A DNA stretch of 64,000 nucleotides from Bog-473 sp963787485. GTDB lineage: Bacteria; Actinomycetota; Acidimicrobiia; Acidimicrobiales; RAAP-2. The DNA is taken from positions 372,001 to 436,000 of the forward strand of contig CAWBDF010000007.1 of assembly GCA_963787485.1 (NCBI GenBank), in the 5' to 3' direction. The position numbers and the translations under genes are program-made. Positions 18,479 through 26,659 of this stretch are shown in pieces (the stretch's first letter is position 1; every line of letters starts with the position of its first letter). The notes under the pieces are model-generated. The model was given only the letters and a program-made list of their open reading frames with translations. It did no database searches and was not told the DNA's origin.

Positions 18479-19873
18479 ATGGACGACAAGGTGATCATCG
18501 TTTCGTGTGATTCGCATGCAGGGGTTCCCAAGGAGCTGTGGCCGGAGTACCTGCCCAAGAAGTTCCACGGCCTCCTCGACGAGCTCCATCGGGACTGCGA
18601 CGAGATCTACCCGCGCGCCGTCTATTGCATCGGCGCAAAGGTTGGTGGTGCGGTTGTAAACGCCGAGCACCAAGAGGCGCAGCGGGAGGGCTGGCAAGGC
18701 CTGTACGACCCGGTGCTGCGCCTCGCGGACATGGATCGCGAGGGCATCGCTGCAGAGCTCATCTACCTCGGTGATTCTCGCCTCGGCGACATGTTCCACA
18801 ACGTGACCGGGCGCGACTACGGCTTTGACGCGTGGGAGGCAGGAGCCAAGGGCTGGAACCGCTATTGCGCGGACGCGTTTGGCTTCGCACCCGACCGCCT
18901 CTTGATCACCGGCGCGATCGGACCCTGCGTCGACATGGAGGCGCAGCTGGCCGAGCTCGACTGGATGGCCGACCACAACTTCGTGGGTGTGTACGGTCCG
19001 GGCTATCTCAAGCATGCGGCGATGCCGCTCCTCTCCGACGGGTACTGGGATCCGTTCTGGGCCACGTGCGCCGAACGCAACCTCACCATCGTCGTGCACG
19101 CGGGCTTCGGCACGATGGTCGGCACGGCGTTCCCCGAGGTCGAGAAGATCTACGACGATGTGGTGGCCGCCGCAGGAACCAACGACCTCGATGAGATGAT
19201 CCGGCACGCGGACGCCGTCTCGGACGAATCGGTGCAGTACTTCCACGACTTCCTCAACAAGAATCTCGACTCGCGCCAGCCCATGTGGCAGATGATGCTC
19301 GGTGGTGTCTTCGACCGGCATCCCGATCTGAAGCTCGAGCTCACCGAAATCCGCGTCGATTGGATCCCGGCGACCCTTGCCCATCTCGACGAGATCTGGG
19401 AGCGCAACCGCGATCAGATCCCCGCCACGCGTCGACCGAGCGAGTACTGGAAGACCAACTGCCTGGCGGGTGCGTCGTTCATCCACAAGGTGGAGGTCCA
19501 GCAGCGCCATGAGTTAGGCGTCGAGACGATTCTCTTCGGCCGCGACTTCCCTCATCAGGAGTCCACGTGGCCGCAGACCAAGGAATTCCTCCGAGCAGCC
19601 TTCGCCGGGGTGCCCGAGGACGAGGTGCGCGCCATGCTCGGTGAGAACGGCATCCGCTTCTTCGGGCTCGACCGTGATCGACTGGCCGCGATCGCCAAGA
19701 GAATCGGCCCGAACATCGAGGAGATCACTGGCGAGGGCGATGTGTCTCAGGAGCTCATCGAAAGCTTCGCGGCGCGCAGCGGCTACCTCAAGCCCTACGA
19801 AGGTGACGAGAGGATCTCGGCAATCGACAAACTGCTCGTGGAGGACCTCGCCGCCGTCGGCGGGACCCTCTGA
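18479..19873 (+). CDS. amidohydrolase family protein (amidohydrolase_2)
   Basis: This 464-residue protein starts at ATG 18479, with AAGGGGG upstream; an ORF extension to 18359 is rejected because similarity begins at M-D-D-K-V-I-I-V-S-C-D-S-H. The D-S-H N-terminal motif, I-V-V-H-A-G-F-G and F-G-R-D-F-P-H-Q-E-S-T-W-P are all present. It closely resembles the protein at 25094, and together they form a subgroup of longer (about 460-residue) members. It is followed 23 bases later by a metallo-beta-lactamase-fold gene on the same strand, likely co-transcribed. Confidence 0.85.
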   Translation: MDDKVIIVSCDSHAGVPKELWPEYLPKKFHGLLDELHRDCDEIYPRAVYCIGAKVGGAVVNAEHQEAQREGWQGLYDPVLRLADMDREGIAAELIYLGDSRLGDMFHNVTGRDYGFDAWEAGAKGWNRYCADAFGFAPDRLLITGAIGPCVDMEAQLAELDWMADHNFVGVYGPGYLKHAAMPLLSDGYWDPFWATCAERNLTIVVHAGFGTMVGTAFPEVEKIYDDVVAAAGTNDLDEMIRHADAVSDESVQYFHDFLNKNLDSRQPMWQMMLGGVFDRHPDLKLELTEIRVDWIPATLAHLDEIWERNRDQIPATRRPSEYWKTNCLAGASFIHKVEVQQRHELGVETILFGRDFPHQESTWPQTKEFLRAAFAGVPEDEVRAMLGENGIRFFGLDRDRLAAIAKRIGPNIEEITGEGDVSQELIESFAARSGYLKPYEGDERISAIDKLLVEDLAAVGGTL

Positions 19874-19896
19874 GCAGCGGGCGACGTTTCTGGCCC

Positions 19897-20727
19897 ATGA
19901 GGGTGGGGGAAATCGAAATCGTCGGAGTGACCGACGGGTTCGGCAAGCTGGTGGCGACCGACGCCTATGCCGGCCGGTTGATGCCCGGGAGCGAGGACCT
20001 TCCTCCACCGAAAGGTCGGGGCATCGAAGAGTCGGACTGGGAACTGCATCGGACCTTCCTGGACGACGAGGGAATGCTGACGATAGCCATCGGTGGCTTC
20101 CTCGTCCGCTCTGCTGACCGTCTGGTCCTCGTCGACTGCGGATTGGGTCCCCTCGACGTGGGGACGATGCGGGGCGGAAAGCTGTTGACCGAACTCGAGG
20201 CTTTGGGGGTCGAGCCGGCCGATATCACCGATGTGGTCCTCACCCACCTGCACATCGATCACGTCGGATGGACAACCCAGAAGGGAAGCGTGGTCTTCGA
20301 TCGCGCGACCTACCGCTGCGATCGCCGTGATTGGGAACACTTCGTTGGACCCGATGAGGGAGCGACCCGCAAACTGAGCCCCTTGCATGATCGTCTGGAG
20401 ACCTGGGAGGGTTCGGGGCCGCTCCTACCCGGCATGGACACCATGGCGGCACCCGGACATACTCCGGGCAGCACCATCCTGGTCATTTCGTCAGGAGTGG
20501 ATCGGGCCATGCTCCTCGGGGATGTGGTGCACTGCCCGGTGGAGCTCCTGGACGACGAATGGGCGGGCATGGCCGATGTCGACCCGGATTTGGCCCTGCG
20601 AACCAGGACCGCATTGGTTCGAGAGCTCGAGGGTTCCGAGATCCCGGCCGCGGCCGCCCACTTCCCCGGCCTTCAGTTCGGACGACTCCTGTCGGGATCC
20701 GGAAAACGCTCTTGGGTCTTCGATTGA
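19897..20727 (+). CDS. metallo-beta-lactamase-fold hydrolase
   Basis: This 276-residue protein carries the di-metal motif T-H-L-H-I-D-H-V-G (H117, H119, D121, H122), a later A-P-G-H-T-P-G-S and L-L-G-D-V-V-H, so all metal ligands of the fold are present. The family includes lactonases, glyoxalase II-type thioesterases and ester hydrolases, and this gene resembles the quorum-lactonase-like branch in layout. It follows the amidohydrolase gene by 23 bases, so a lactone or thioester hydrolysis step in the same pathway is plausible. No strong ribosome site is seen at ATG 19897; GTG 19903 is an alternative. Confidence 0.82.
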   Translation: MRVGEIEIVGVTDGFGKLVATDAYAGRLMPGSEDLPPPKGRGIEESDWELHRTFLDDEGMLTIAIGGFLVRSADRLVLVDCGLGPLDVGTMRGGKLLTELEALGVEPADITDVVLTHLHIDHVGWTTQKGSVVFDRATYRCDRRDWEHFVGPDEGATRKLSPLHDRLETWEGSGPLLPGMDTMAAPGHTPGSTILVISSGVDRAMLLGDVVHCPVELLDDEWAGMADVDPDLALRTRTALVRELEGSEIPAAAAHFPGLQFGRLLSGSGKRSWVFD

Positions 20728-20764
20728 CCTGATCAAAGGCAGGTCACCGAAGGGGGCCGAACGG

Positions 20765-20802
20765 GCCGGACCTGTGCACGAAGAGGAGGTCGCAGGTCCG
20801 GC
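20765..20802. terminator. 10-base-stem hairpin, possible terminator or attenuator
   Basis: GCCGGACCTG and CAGGTCCGGC are perfect 10-base arms around an 18-base loop, 38 bases after the hydrolase stop. There is no T tract, so it is not a classical intrinsic terminator. High-GC actinomycetes often use such stems. It could also affect the downstream oxidoreductase gene. Confidence 0.4.
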
Positions 20803-20827
20803 GCGCCAAGTACGATCCCCACGAACC

Positions 20828-20842
20828 CAGATTCAAAATCTG
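20828..20842. promoter_or_regulatory. AT-rich inverted repeat upstream of the LLM oxidoreductase gene
   Basis: CAGATT and AATCTG are perfect 6-base arms around CAA, in an AT-rich patch 22 bases before the GTG start of the oxidoreductase gene. The patch stands out from the GC-rich background. It could be an operator site; no matching regulator gene is adjacent. Confidence 0.3.
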
Positions 20843-20863
20843 AATTGAGAGGCGGTACGGACC

Positions 20864-21982
20864 GTGGAATTCTTCGCTGCTTACTTTACTTCGGTTCCGA
20901 AGACGGTGAGGGAGAAGGATCCCGAAGCCGAGCACAAGGCGATCATGAACGACCTGGAGTACATGGTCGCCGCAGAGAAGGCGGGGTTCAAGTACCTCCT
21001 TTCCCCGGAGCACCATTTCTTGGATGAGTACTCACATACGGCCGGCAACTTTCCCGTACTCGGCTACCTCGCGGCCAAAACCAGCCGAGCTCACCTGATC
21101 TCTGGCATCATCAATCCTCTGCCGCAGCTCATCCACCCCGTCAGGGTGGCGGAGATCGTCGCCACGCTCGACCACCTCAGCGATGGCCGCTTCGAGTTCG
21201 GCACTGGCCGAGGCGCCGGTTCCCACGAAGTATTCGCATTTCTGCCCGGCACCTCCGACCTCAACGCCACGAAGGCCATCTGGGAGGACGTGATCGGCGA
21301 GTTCCCCAAGATGTGGCTGCAGGATGTCTACGAGGGCTACGAGTCGCAGTATTGGCAGCTGCCACCTCGGCGGATCCTGCCTCGGATGTACAAACCGGCA
21401 CACCCGCCCATGTGGTACGCGGCAGGAAACACCACCAGCTGGGAGATGGCGGGCCGCAAGGGCCTCGGCGTCCTCGGATTCGCGATTCAAAGCTTCAAGC
21501 AGGCCGAGGTGGTCGTCCCCTTCTACAAGAAGGGGATCGCGGAGGCCGAGCCCATCGGCGCGTTCGTCAACGACTACCTGACCGCATTTCTCCTCCCGTT
21601 CGTCTCTGAGGACGAGGAGAAGTCGTTCCAGTGGGCGATGAGCGAGCAGACGGCGTATTACACCAGCCTGCTCTACCGTTATCACGACACTTTCCCCCGC
21701 CCGTCGGGCGTTCCGCCGTGGCCCGAGCTGGTCCCAACGCCGACGCGGGAGGACGTCCGGGCCCTGCAGGACATCGGGCGGCTGATCGGCACCCCAGACC
21801 GGATCATAGAAATCCTGAAACGCTACGAAGCCCTCGGAATCGACGGCATCGGTGTCGGCATCGGCACCTTCGGTGAAGAGCACGCGTGGGAGACGATCGA
21901 GTGCTTCGGTAAGTACATCATCCCTGCGCTCGACAGGGACCCGGAGTTCCGCACCGATCGATTCCGCTACGCGGCCCGATAG
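20864..21982 (+). CDS. LLM class flavin-dependent oxidoreductase
   Basis: This 372-residue TIM-barrel protein belongs to the bacterial luciferase-like monooxygenase family. It starts M-E-F-F-A-A-Y-F-T, contains S-P-E-H-H-F (a substrate/flavin-site His pair), L-D-H-L-S-D-G-R-F-E-F-G-T-G-R-G and P-P-M-W-Y-A-A-G-N, all typical. The length matches the alkanal-monooxygenase-like branch using FMN or F420. GTG 20864 follows a GAGAGGCGG site. It is separated from the hydrolase gene by the hairpin above. Oxygenation or reduction of a pathway intermediate is the family expectation. Confidence 0.85.
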   Translation: MEFFAAYFTSVPKTVREKDPEAEHKAIMNDLEYMVAAEKAGFKYLLSPEHHFLDEYSHTAGNFPVLGYLAAKTSRAHLISGIINPLPQLIHPVRVAEIVATLDHLSDGRFEFGTGRGAGSHEVFAFLPGTSDLNATKAIWEDVIGEFPKMWLQDVYEGYESQYWQLPPRRILPRMYKPAHPPMWYAAGNTTSWEMAGRKGLGVLGFAIQSFKQAEVVVPFYKKGIAEAEPIGAFVNDYLTAFLLPFVSEDEEKSFQWAMSEQTAYYTSLLYRYHDTFPRPSGVPPWPELVPTPTREDVRALQDIGRLIGTPDRIIEILKRYEALGIDGIGVGIGTFGEEHAWETIECFGKYIIPALDRDPEFRTDRFRYAAR

Positions 21983-22075
21983 ACGTCACCCGGCTGGTCC
22001 CGCTCACCTGCGGTGACCCCTCGAAGCGCCCGTCCGAGCAGCGAGTGCCAGGACGCTTCTATAGGCTCTTCGAAC

Positions 22076-22543
22076 ATGAGCGAATCTCGAGACTCCATCT
22101 CCGTGGAACGAGTCATAGCCGCAGCACCCGAGCAGATCTTTGACGTCATCGCCGACCCGGCGCGGCATCGAGACTTTGATGGCTCGGGGAGCGTCAAGGA
22201 AGTGGATGGCGGCGCACCCGGCCGCCTGACGCTCGGTTCGGCCTTCGGGATGTCGATGAAGCGCGGCTTTGGCTACTCGATGCTCAACACGGTGACTGAG
22301 TTCGATGAGAATCGCCGGATCGCGTGGTCCCCAAAGCCGCCCAGCGGACGGGGAAGCCGATGGGTCGGGCGCATTTGGCGCTATCAGCTAGAGCCCGTCG
22401 AAGGCGGCACCAAGGTGACCGAAACTTGGGACATCTCCAAAGAAGGCCTGCGGTTCGTTCTTCGCTACGTCGCTGCGGGATCCACCCGCAAGGCTATGGA
22501 GAAGTCGCTCCAGAAACTCGACGCCCTCGTCACCTCGGCGTGA
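22076..22543 (+). CDS. SRPBCC family protein
   Basis: This 155-residue protein has the START/Bet v1-like pattern I-S-V-E-R-V-I-A-A-A-P-E-Q-I-F-D-V-I-A-D-P, then W-x-I-S-K-E-G-L and a long C-terminal helix. This is the polyketide_cyc2 form common in actinomycetes, thought to bind hydrophobic ligands. ATG 22076 was preferred to the upstream ATG because the domain begins immediately after it. It lies 93 bases after the oxidoreductase gene on the same strand. Confidence 0.78.
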   Translation: MSESRDSISVERVIAAAPEQIFDVIADPARHRDFDGSGSVKEVDGGAPGRLTLGSAFGMSMKRGFGYSMLNTVTEFDENRRIAWSPKPPSGRGSRWVGRIWRYQLEPVEGGTKVTETWDISKEGLRFVLRYVAAGSTRKAMEKSLQKLDALVTSA

Positions 22544-22617
22544 TCTGACCGTCGGAGGAAGACGCCGATCGCGCAGAAGAGAGCGACGGATTCATCGGAT
22601 GGGATTCGCAACGAATG

Positions 22618-24342
22618 TCACGACCGTTCACCCCACACGAGCGGCGAGGTGATGTCCTGGAAGGAGGTCTCCGACGAAGTCTGAACGTCAATCACTGTCG
22701 GACGGTCCGTGGTGGCGATGGCCTTGGTCAAACTCGGGGCCAGTTCATTCGCGTGCTCAACGCGGATCCCGTGGCAGCCCATGGCCGTAGCGATCGCCGC
22801 GTAGTCAAAATCCCGCCACGGTCCGTTCTCCGGAAGTGTTCCCCCGTGGACCAACCACCCCAGGGCGGCATTGTTCAACACAACGACGACGATCGGCAGT
22901 TGGTACTCAATGGCGGTGAGGAGACCGTTCATGGTCATGGCAAAGCCGCCATCTCCAGCAACCGCGACGACCGGTCGTTGCCGGTAGAGCAACTTGGTCG
23001 CCATGGCCGCCGGTATGGCGAAACCCATCGGCCCCGCCCCGGGGGCCGAGAGGAACGAACCGGCCACTTGGGTCTGGAAAAAGTGCGTCATAAAGATCCG
23101 GTTTTCCCCGGCGTCACATGTGACGATCCCGTCCTGACCCAAGGCATGCTGGATCTCCGCGATCACGCGCTCGGGCATAATCGGCTCCGAATCGAAATGC
23201 GACGCCGGCACATCGAAGAAGCCGAGCCTCGTCCGAAGGTCCTCAGTACGGACACGGCCGCTGCCGGACATTCCGCTGGCACTGGCCCTGAGTTGTTCGA
23301 GCACGGTGGCTGCGTCGCCGATCAGCACGTGATCCGAGGGGAAGGTCCACGCGGCGTTCAGCGGCTCAACGTCAATTTGGATGAGGGTCTGCCGAGTCGG
23401 ATTCAGGAGGTTCGGGTTTTCGCGCGCAGTGTCCGACGCCCCGAGCTTGGTCCCGACGGCCAGGATCAGATCGGCTTCGGCCACGGCCGCGTTTGCCGTG
23501 GCGATCCCGAAGTTACCGAACACGCCAACGGCGAGAGGATCAACCTCGGGGAAACAGCCTTTGCCGGCCGCCGTCGTGGCAACGGGAATGTCCAGTGTAG
23601 TCGCAGTGGCAGCCAATTCGTCGCAAGCTTGAGCGATCCGCACGCCGTTTCCGGCGATGAGCACGGGACGCTCTGCCCGACGTAGCGCGTCTGCGGCGCG
23701 CTCGATCTCATCTGCGGCGGCTGGGGATGGGCGCCCCGGCAAGTACCGGCTCGTCGCGTACAACCGAGGCTCCCCCTCCGGATCGACCGCTCCTCTCAGC
23801 GACGCCCCGGAAAAGACAACTGCCACCGGACCTCGTTCACCAGCGAGGGCGTGTTTGCAGGCCAGCTGGACAGCGTGAACGGCTTCGTTCGGCGTACGCG
23901 GCGCAAACACCTCCTTGGTCAGTCCGGCGTAGCTCTGGCGGGCATCCCAAGCGCCGTGCCCACCGGATCCGAGCTGATAGGGGCCGTGCTGGACATAGCC
24001 AGTGGAGTCCGTGACATCGGTCAAGATGATCATTGGGGAGCTCGAGAGCTGCGCCTCGAGGATACCTAGGACCCCAAAGCCAAGGGCCCAGGGACCCTGG
24101 CCGAGGAACACGCCGGGCCGCCCTCGAAGTCGGCCATAGATCTCCGCCATCGCCGCTCCAAGCGATTCGTGGCGGACAGTGACCATCTCGATCGTGGTCT
24201 TCTCGTGGACGAGAGCTCGGACGATGCGTCCGGTGTCCCCTCCAGGCATGCCGAACACGTATTCGATCCCCACATCCTCGAGCACCTTGACAATGGCGTT
24301 GGGCGTTGGCATGGACCCCTCGAAGAGATGCGGCGTCGTCAT
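22618..24342 (-). CDS. thiamine diphosphate-dependent enzyme (acetolactate synthase-like)
   Basis: This 574-residue protein has the three-domain ThDP decarboxylase/synthase layout. The cofactor-activating glutamate is at about residue 59 (T-V-R-H-E-S-L-G), the central domain spans about 200-340, and the ThDP/Mg motif begins at about 463 (G-D-G-G-F, ending V-V-L-N-N-A). ATG 24342 has GGAGG upstream, so the longer ORF to 24447 is rejected. Acetolactate synthase, benzoylformate decarboxylase and 2-hydroxyacyl-CoA lyase are family members; a lyase or decarboxylase in this catabolic setting is more likely than amino-acid biosynthesis. It is divergent from the VOC gene at 24555. Confidence 0.82.
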   Translation of the reverse strand: MTTPHLFEGSMPTPNAIVKVLEDVGIEYVFGMPGGDTGRIVRALVHEKTTIEMVTVRHESLGAAMAEIYGRLRGRPGVFLGQGPWALGFGVLGILEAQLSSSPMIILTDVTDSTGYVQHGPYQLGSGGHGAWDARQSYAGLTKEVFAPRTPNEAVHAVQLACKHALAGERGPVAVVFSGASLRGAVDPEGEPRLYATSRYLPGRPSPAAADEIERAADALRRAERPVLIAGNGVRIAQACDELAATATTLDIPVATTAAGKGCFPEVDPLAVGVFGNFGIATANAAVAEADLILAVGTKLGASDTARENPNLLNPTRQTLIQIDVEPLNAAWTFPSDHVLIGDAATVLEQLRASASGMSGSGRVRTEDLRTRLGFFDVPASHFDSEPIMPERVIAEIQHALGQDGIVTCDAGENRIFMTHFFQTQVAGSFLSAPGAGPMGFAIPAAMATKLLYRQRPVVAVAGDGGFAMTMNGLLTAIEYQLPIVVVVLNNAALGWLVHGGTLPENGPWRDFDYAAIATAMGCHGIRVEHANELAPSLTKAIATTDRPTVIDVQTSSETSFQDITSPLVWGERS

Positions 24343-24554
24343 GTGTCCCCGTCCTCCATCTGTAGGTTCGTAGTCTGTTCGAAGCTGCTGATCAAGCGTG
24401 GTCTCCCCGTGGGCATCCGTCAAACCGCACCTTGGGCAGATCAGCACGGCAGGCTCGACGAGCGGGCCTTCGACTCGGGATCACGGATACCCTGAATGGC
24501 AAAGACCGAATGTTTCCTTGGAGAAGTGACTCCAAGATCCACGGAGGAAGCACA

Positions 24555-25022
24555 ATGCCCACTGACCACGTCGCACAGCCGTGGGCTATTCGTTCCACAC
24601 TGGTGGCCGTATCCGACCTCGATCGATCGATCTCCTTCTACCGGGAGCTCGGTCGCTTCGATGAACTCGCCCGCGAGGATGCCGTCGCCGTGCTCGGCGG
24701 ACTGTCGCCCCCATCGATCGTTCTGATCCTGCGCGAAGCACGCGGGATCCACCACACTCGTCACGGACAGCAGTCACTGGGCCTCCGGTCCGTTACCTTC
24801 AACCCTGGATCCGTCCGTGAGCTGGATCGAATCGAGTCCGTACTCCGAAGCCGTAGTCTCTTCACCGCCCGTACGCAGATCCCCGACGGCCCGTCGGAAC
24901 TCCTACGTGGACGAGATCCCGACAACTTGCCTCTCGTATTCGTCCACTACGCCGAAGATGTACCGCTCGCGCCCGACTACTGGCGAACCATCGCCAATTT
25001 GATCTACTCGCTCGACACCTGA
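24555..25022 (+). CDS. VOC family (glyoxalase/dioxygenase superfamily) protein
   Basis: This 155-residue protein has the VOC start T-L-V-A-V-S-D-L-D-R-S-I-S-F-Y-R-E-L-G and a second beta-alpha-beta unit from about residue 80. There is a clear GGAGG 7 bases before ATG 24555. Metal-ligand residues are not obvious at the usual places, so it may bind rather than transform a ligand. It is divergent from the ThDP enzyme, with a 212-base gap that probably holds both promoters. Confidence 0.75.
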   Translation: MPTDHVAQPWAIRSTLVAVSDLDRSISFYRELGRFDELAREDAVAVLGGLSPPSIVLILREARGIHHTRHGQQSLGLRSVTFNPGSVRELDRIESVLRSRSLFTARTQIPDGPSELLRGRDPDNLPLVFVHYAEDVPLAPDYWRTIANLIYSLDT

Positions 25023-25093
25023 CACGACGATCTGGGGTCACGCCAACATCGCCGGCATGACCGATAGGTGGTGGATCAGTGGCCGCAGCTTGC

Positions 25094-26473
25094 TCACCGG
25101 GACCCGACGCGAACCCGGGCCACGTCCTCATGCACCAGATCCATCACCGTGGGCAGCTGTGCGTCGCCCTCCGGCGGTTTGAGGTAGCCACCCCGCAGGT
25201 CGAAGTGGGCGATCAGCGCCGGATCGACCGCCGGCGCGTCGCCAAACAGCTCTGCAAACGTGGGGCCGACGCGCGCGGCCACCGCTTCGAGCGCCGTCCG
25301 GTCCAAGTCGAGGATGCGAATGGCGTTCTCTCCGAGCATGAGGCGTACCTCGTTCTCGGGCACGCCGTCGAACGCGTCCCTCAGCCACGCCTTGGTGTTG
25401 GGCCAGGTGCTCTCGTTGTGCGGGTAGTCGCGTCCGAACGCCACGGTTTCGATCCCCAGTTCGTAGCGCATCGCCACCTCGGCTTTGTGCACGAACGACG
25501 GGCACGTCAAGCAGTGGCTGTGCCAGTACTCCGTCGGCGAATGCTTTGCCGGCAGTTCGGCGCGATCGCGCACGAAGACCTCGTCGAGCGCCCGCAGGGT
25601 CATGGGCAACCAGTCGGCTCGCATCTCCGTCATCACCAACCGCAGCCCTGGGTGGCGATCGAACACGCCACCGAGCATGAGCTGCCACATCGGACGTCGC
25701 GCCCGGATGTCGGCGAAGAAATCCGCAGGAAAGACCTGCGCCGCCATCTGAGCCGCCGCCAGACCCGGCTCTTCGCTGGTCGTGTCCATCGCCTCCTTGA
25801 TCTGTCTGACGGCGTGAACCATCTGTCCGTAAGGCAGACCGAACCCGCCGTGAAGGAAGAGAGGCAAGCCGCTCGACTCACACACGTCCCAAACGGGCTC
25901 CCAGTACTCGTCGAAGTAGGGCGGGACTCCCGGCACGGCGAGCACGCCCGGGACGAAGGTCCCGGCGAAGCCGTGATCGGCCAGCCACTCGAGCTCGGCC
26001 ACCGTCGCCTCTATGTCGGCGCCCGTGCCGCCCTGGCCCACCAGCAACAGACGGTCAGAGCTGCCGAACACGTCGGCCAGCCACCGGTGAAAGGCGCGGA
26101 ACCCGGCCTCGCACACGTCTATGTCGTACCTGGAGCCGAACACGTCGGTAAACAGGTTGATGGCCCGTTGGTCGCCTTGGTACACGTACTCGGCGGCAAT
26201 CCCCTCGCGGTCCATCTCCCGGAGGCGTCGGTCGAGATCCCACAGCCCGAGGAAGCCGGCGTCGCGGTAGGCGCCTTCGGTGTCGTGGATGGCAATGTTC
26301 TCCGGCGACCACACCATGAATCCCGCGAGCGTTGTCATCACCGACGTATAGAGCTCGTTGTCCGCATGGAAACTTGGCAAGTGCTCGTGGTAACGAGTCT
26401 CCAGGTAGTCGGCCCACGCCTCGGGCGGAGCCTGCGCATGCGAATCGACAGAAACTACCGTCAGCTGATCCAT
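25094..26473 (-). CDS. amidohydrolase family protein (amidohydrolase_2)
   Basis: This 459-residue protein begins M-D-Q-L-T-V-V-S-V-D-S-H-A-Q-A-P, with the late F-G-R-D-Y-P-H-N-E-S-T-W-P motif. It is a clear paralogue of the protein at 18479, sharing domain order and length. The start at 26473 was taken because the first motif begins there; 55 upstream codons in the same frame are not conserved in appearance. It stands alone on its strand between a convergent VOC gene and the ABC transporter operon. Confidence 0.84.
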   Translation of the reverse strand: MDQLTVVSVDSHAQAPPEAWADYLETRYHEHLPSFHADNELYTSVMTTLAGFMVWSPENIAIHDTEGAYRDAGFLGLWDLDRRLREMDREGIAAEYVYQGDQRAINLFTDVFGSRYDIDVCEAGFRAFHRWLADVFGSSDRLLLVGQGGTGADIEATVAELEWLADHGFAGTFVPGVLAVPGVPPYFDEYWEPVWDVCESSGLPLFLHGGFGLPYGQMVHAVRQIKEAMDTTSEEPGLAAAQMAAQVFPADFFADIRARRPMWQLMLGGVFDRHPGLRLVMTEMRADWLPMTLRALDEVFVRDRAELPAKHSPTEYWHSHCLTCPSFVHKAEVAMRYELGIETVAFGRDYPHNESTWPNTKAWLRDAFDGVPENEVRLMLGENAIRILDLDRTALEAVAARVGPTFAELFGDAPAVDPALIAHFDLRGGYLKPPEGDAQLPTVMDLVHEDVARVRVGSR

Positions 26474-26659
26474 CCCGGTCCTCCGAGCGCTCTTCTCAGC
26501 GACGACCCTCACCGTCCAGGCGCGAACATATCCGCGGATGCCCGGTGCTGCCAGTGTGGACGCCTCCAAAGCCCCCCGGGTTGAGCAGCCGCCATCGGGC
26601 CGGTGCTCTTGGCGCGAAGTGAGGGCCCCGCACATCACCGGATCGATGCGGATGCTCGC

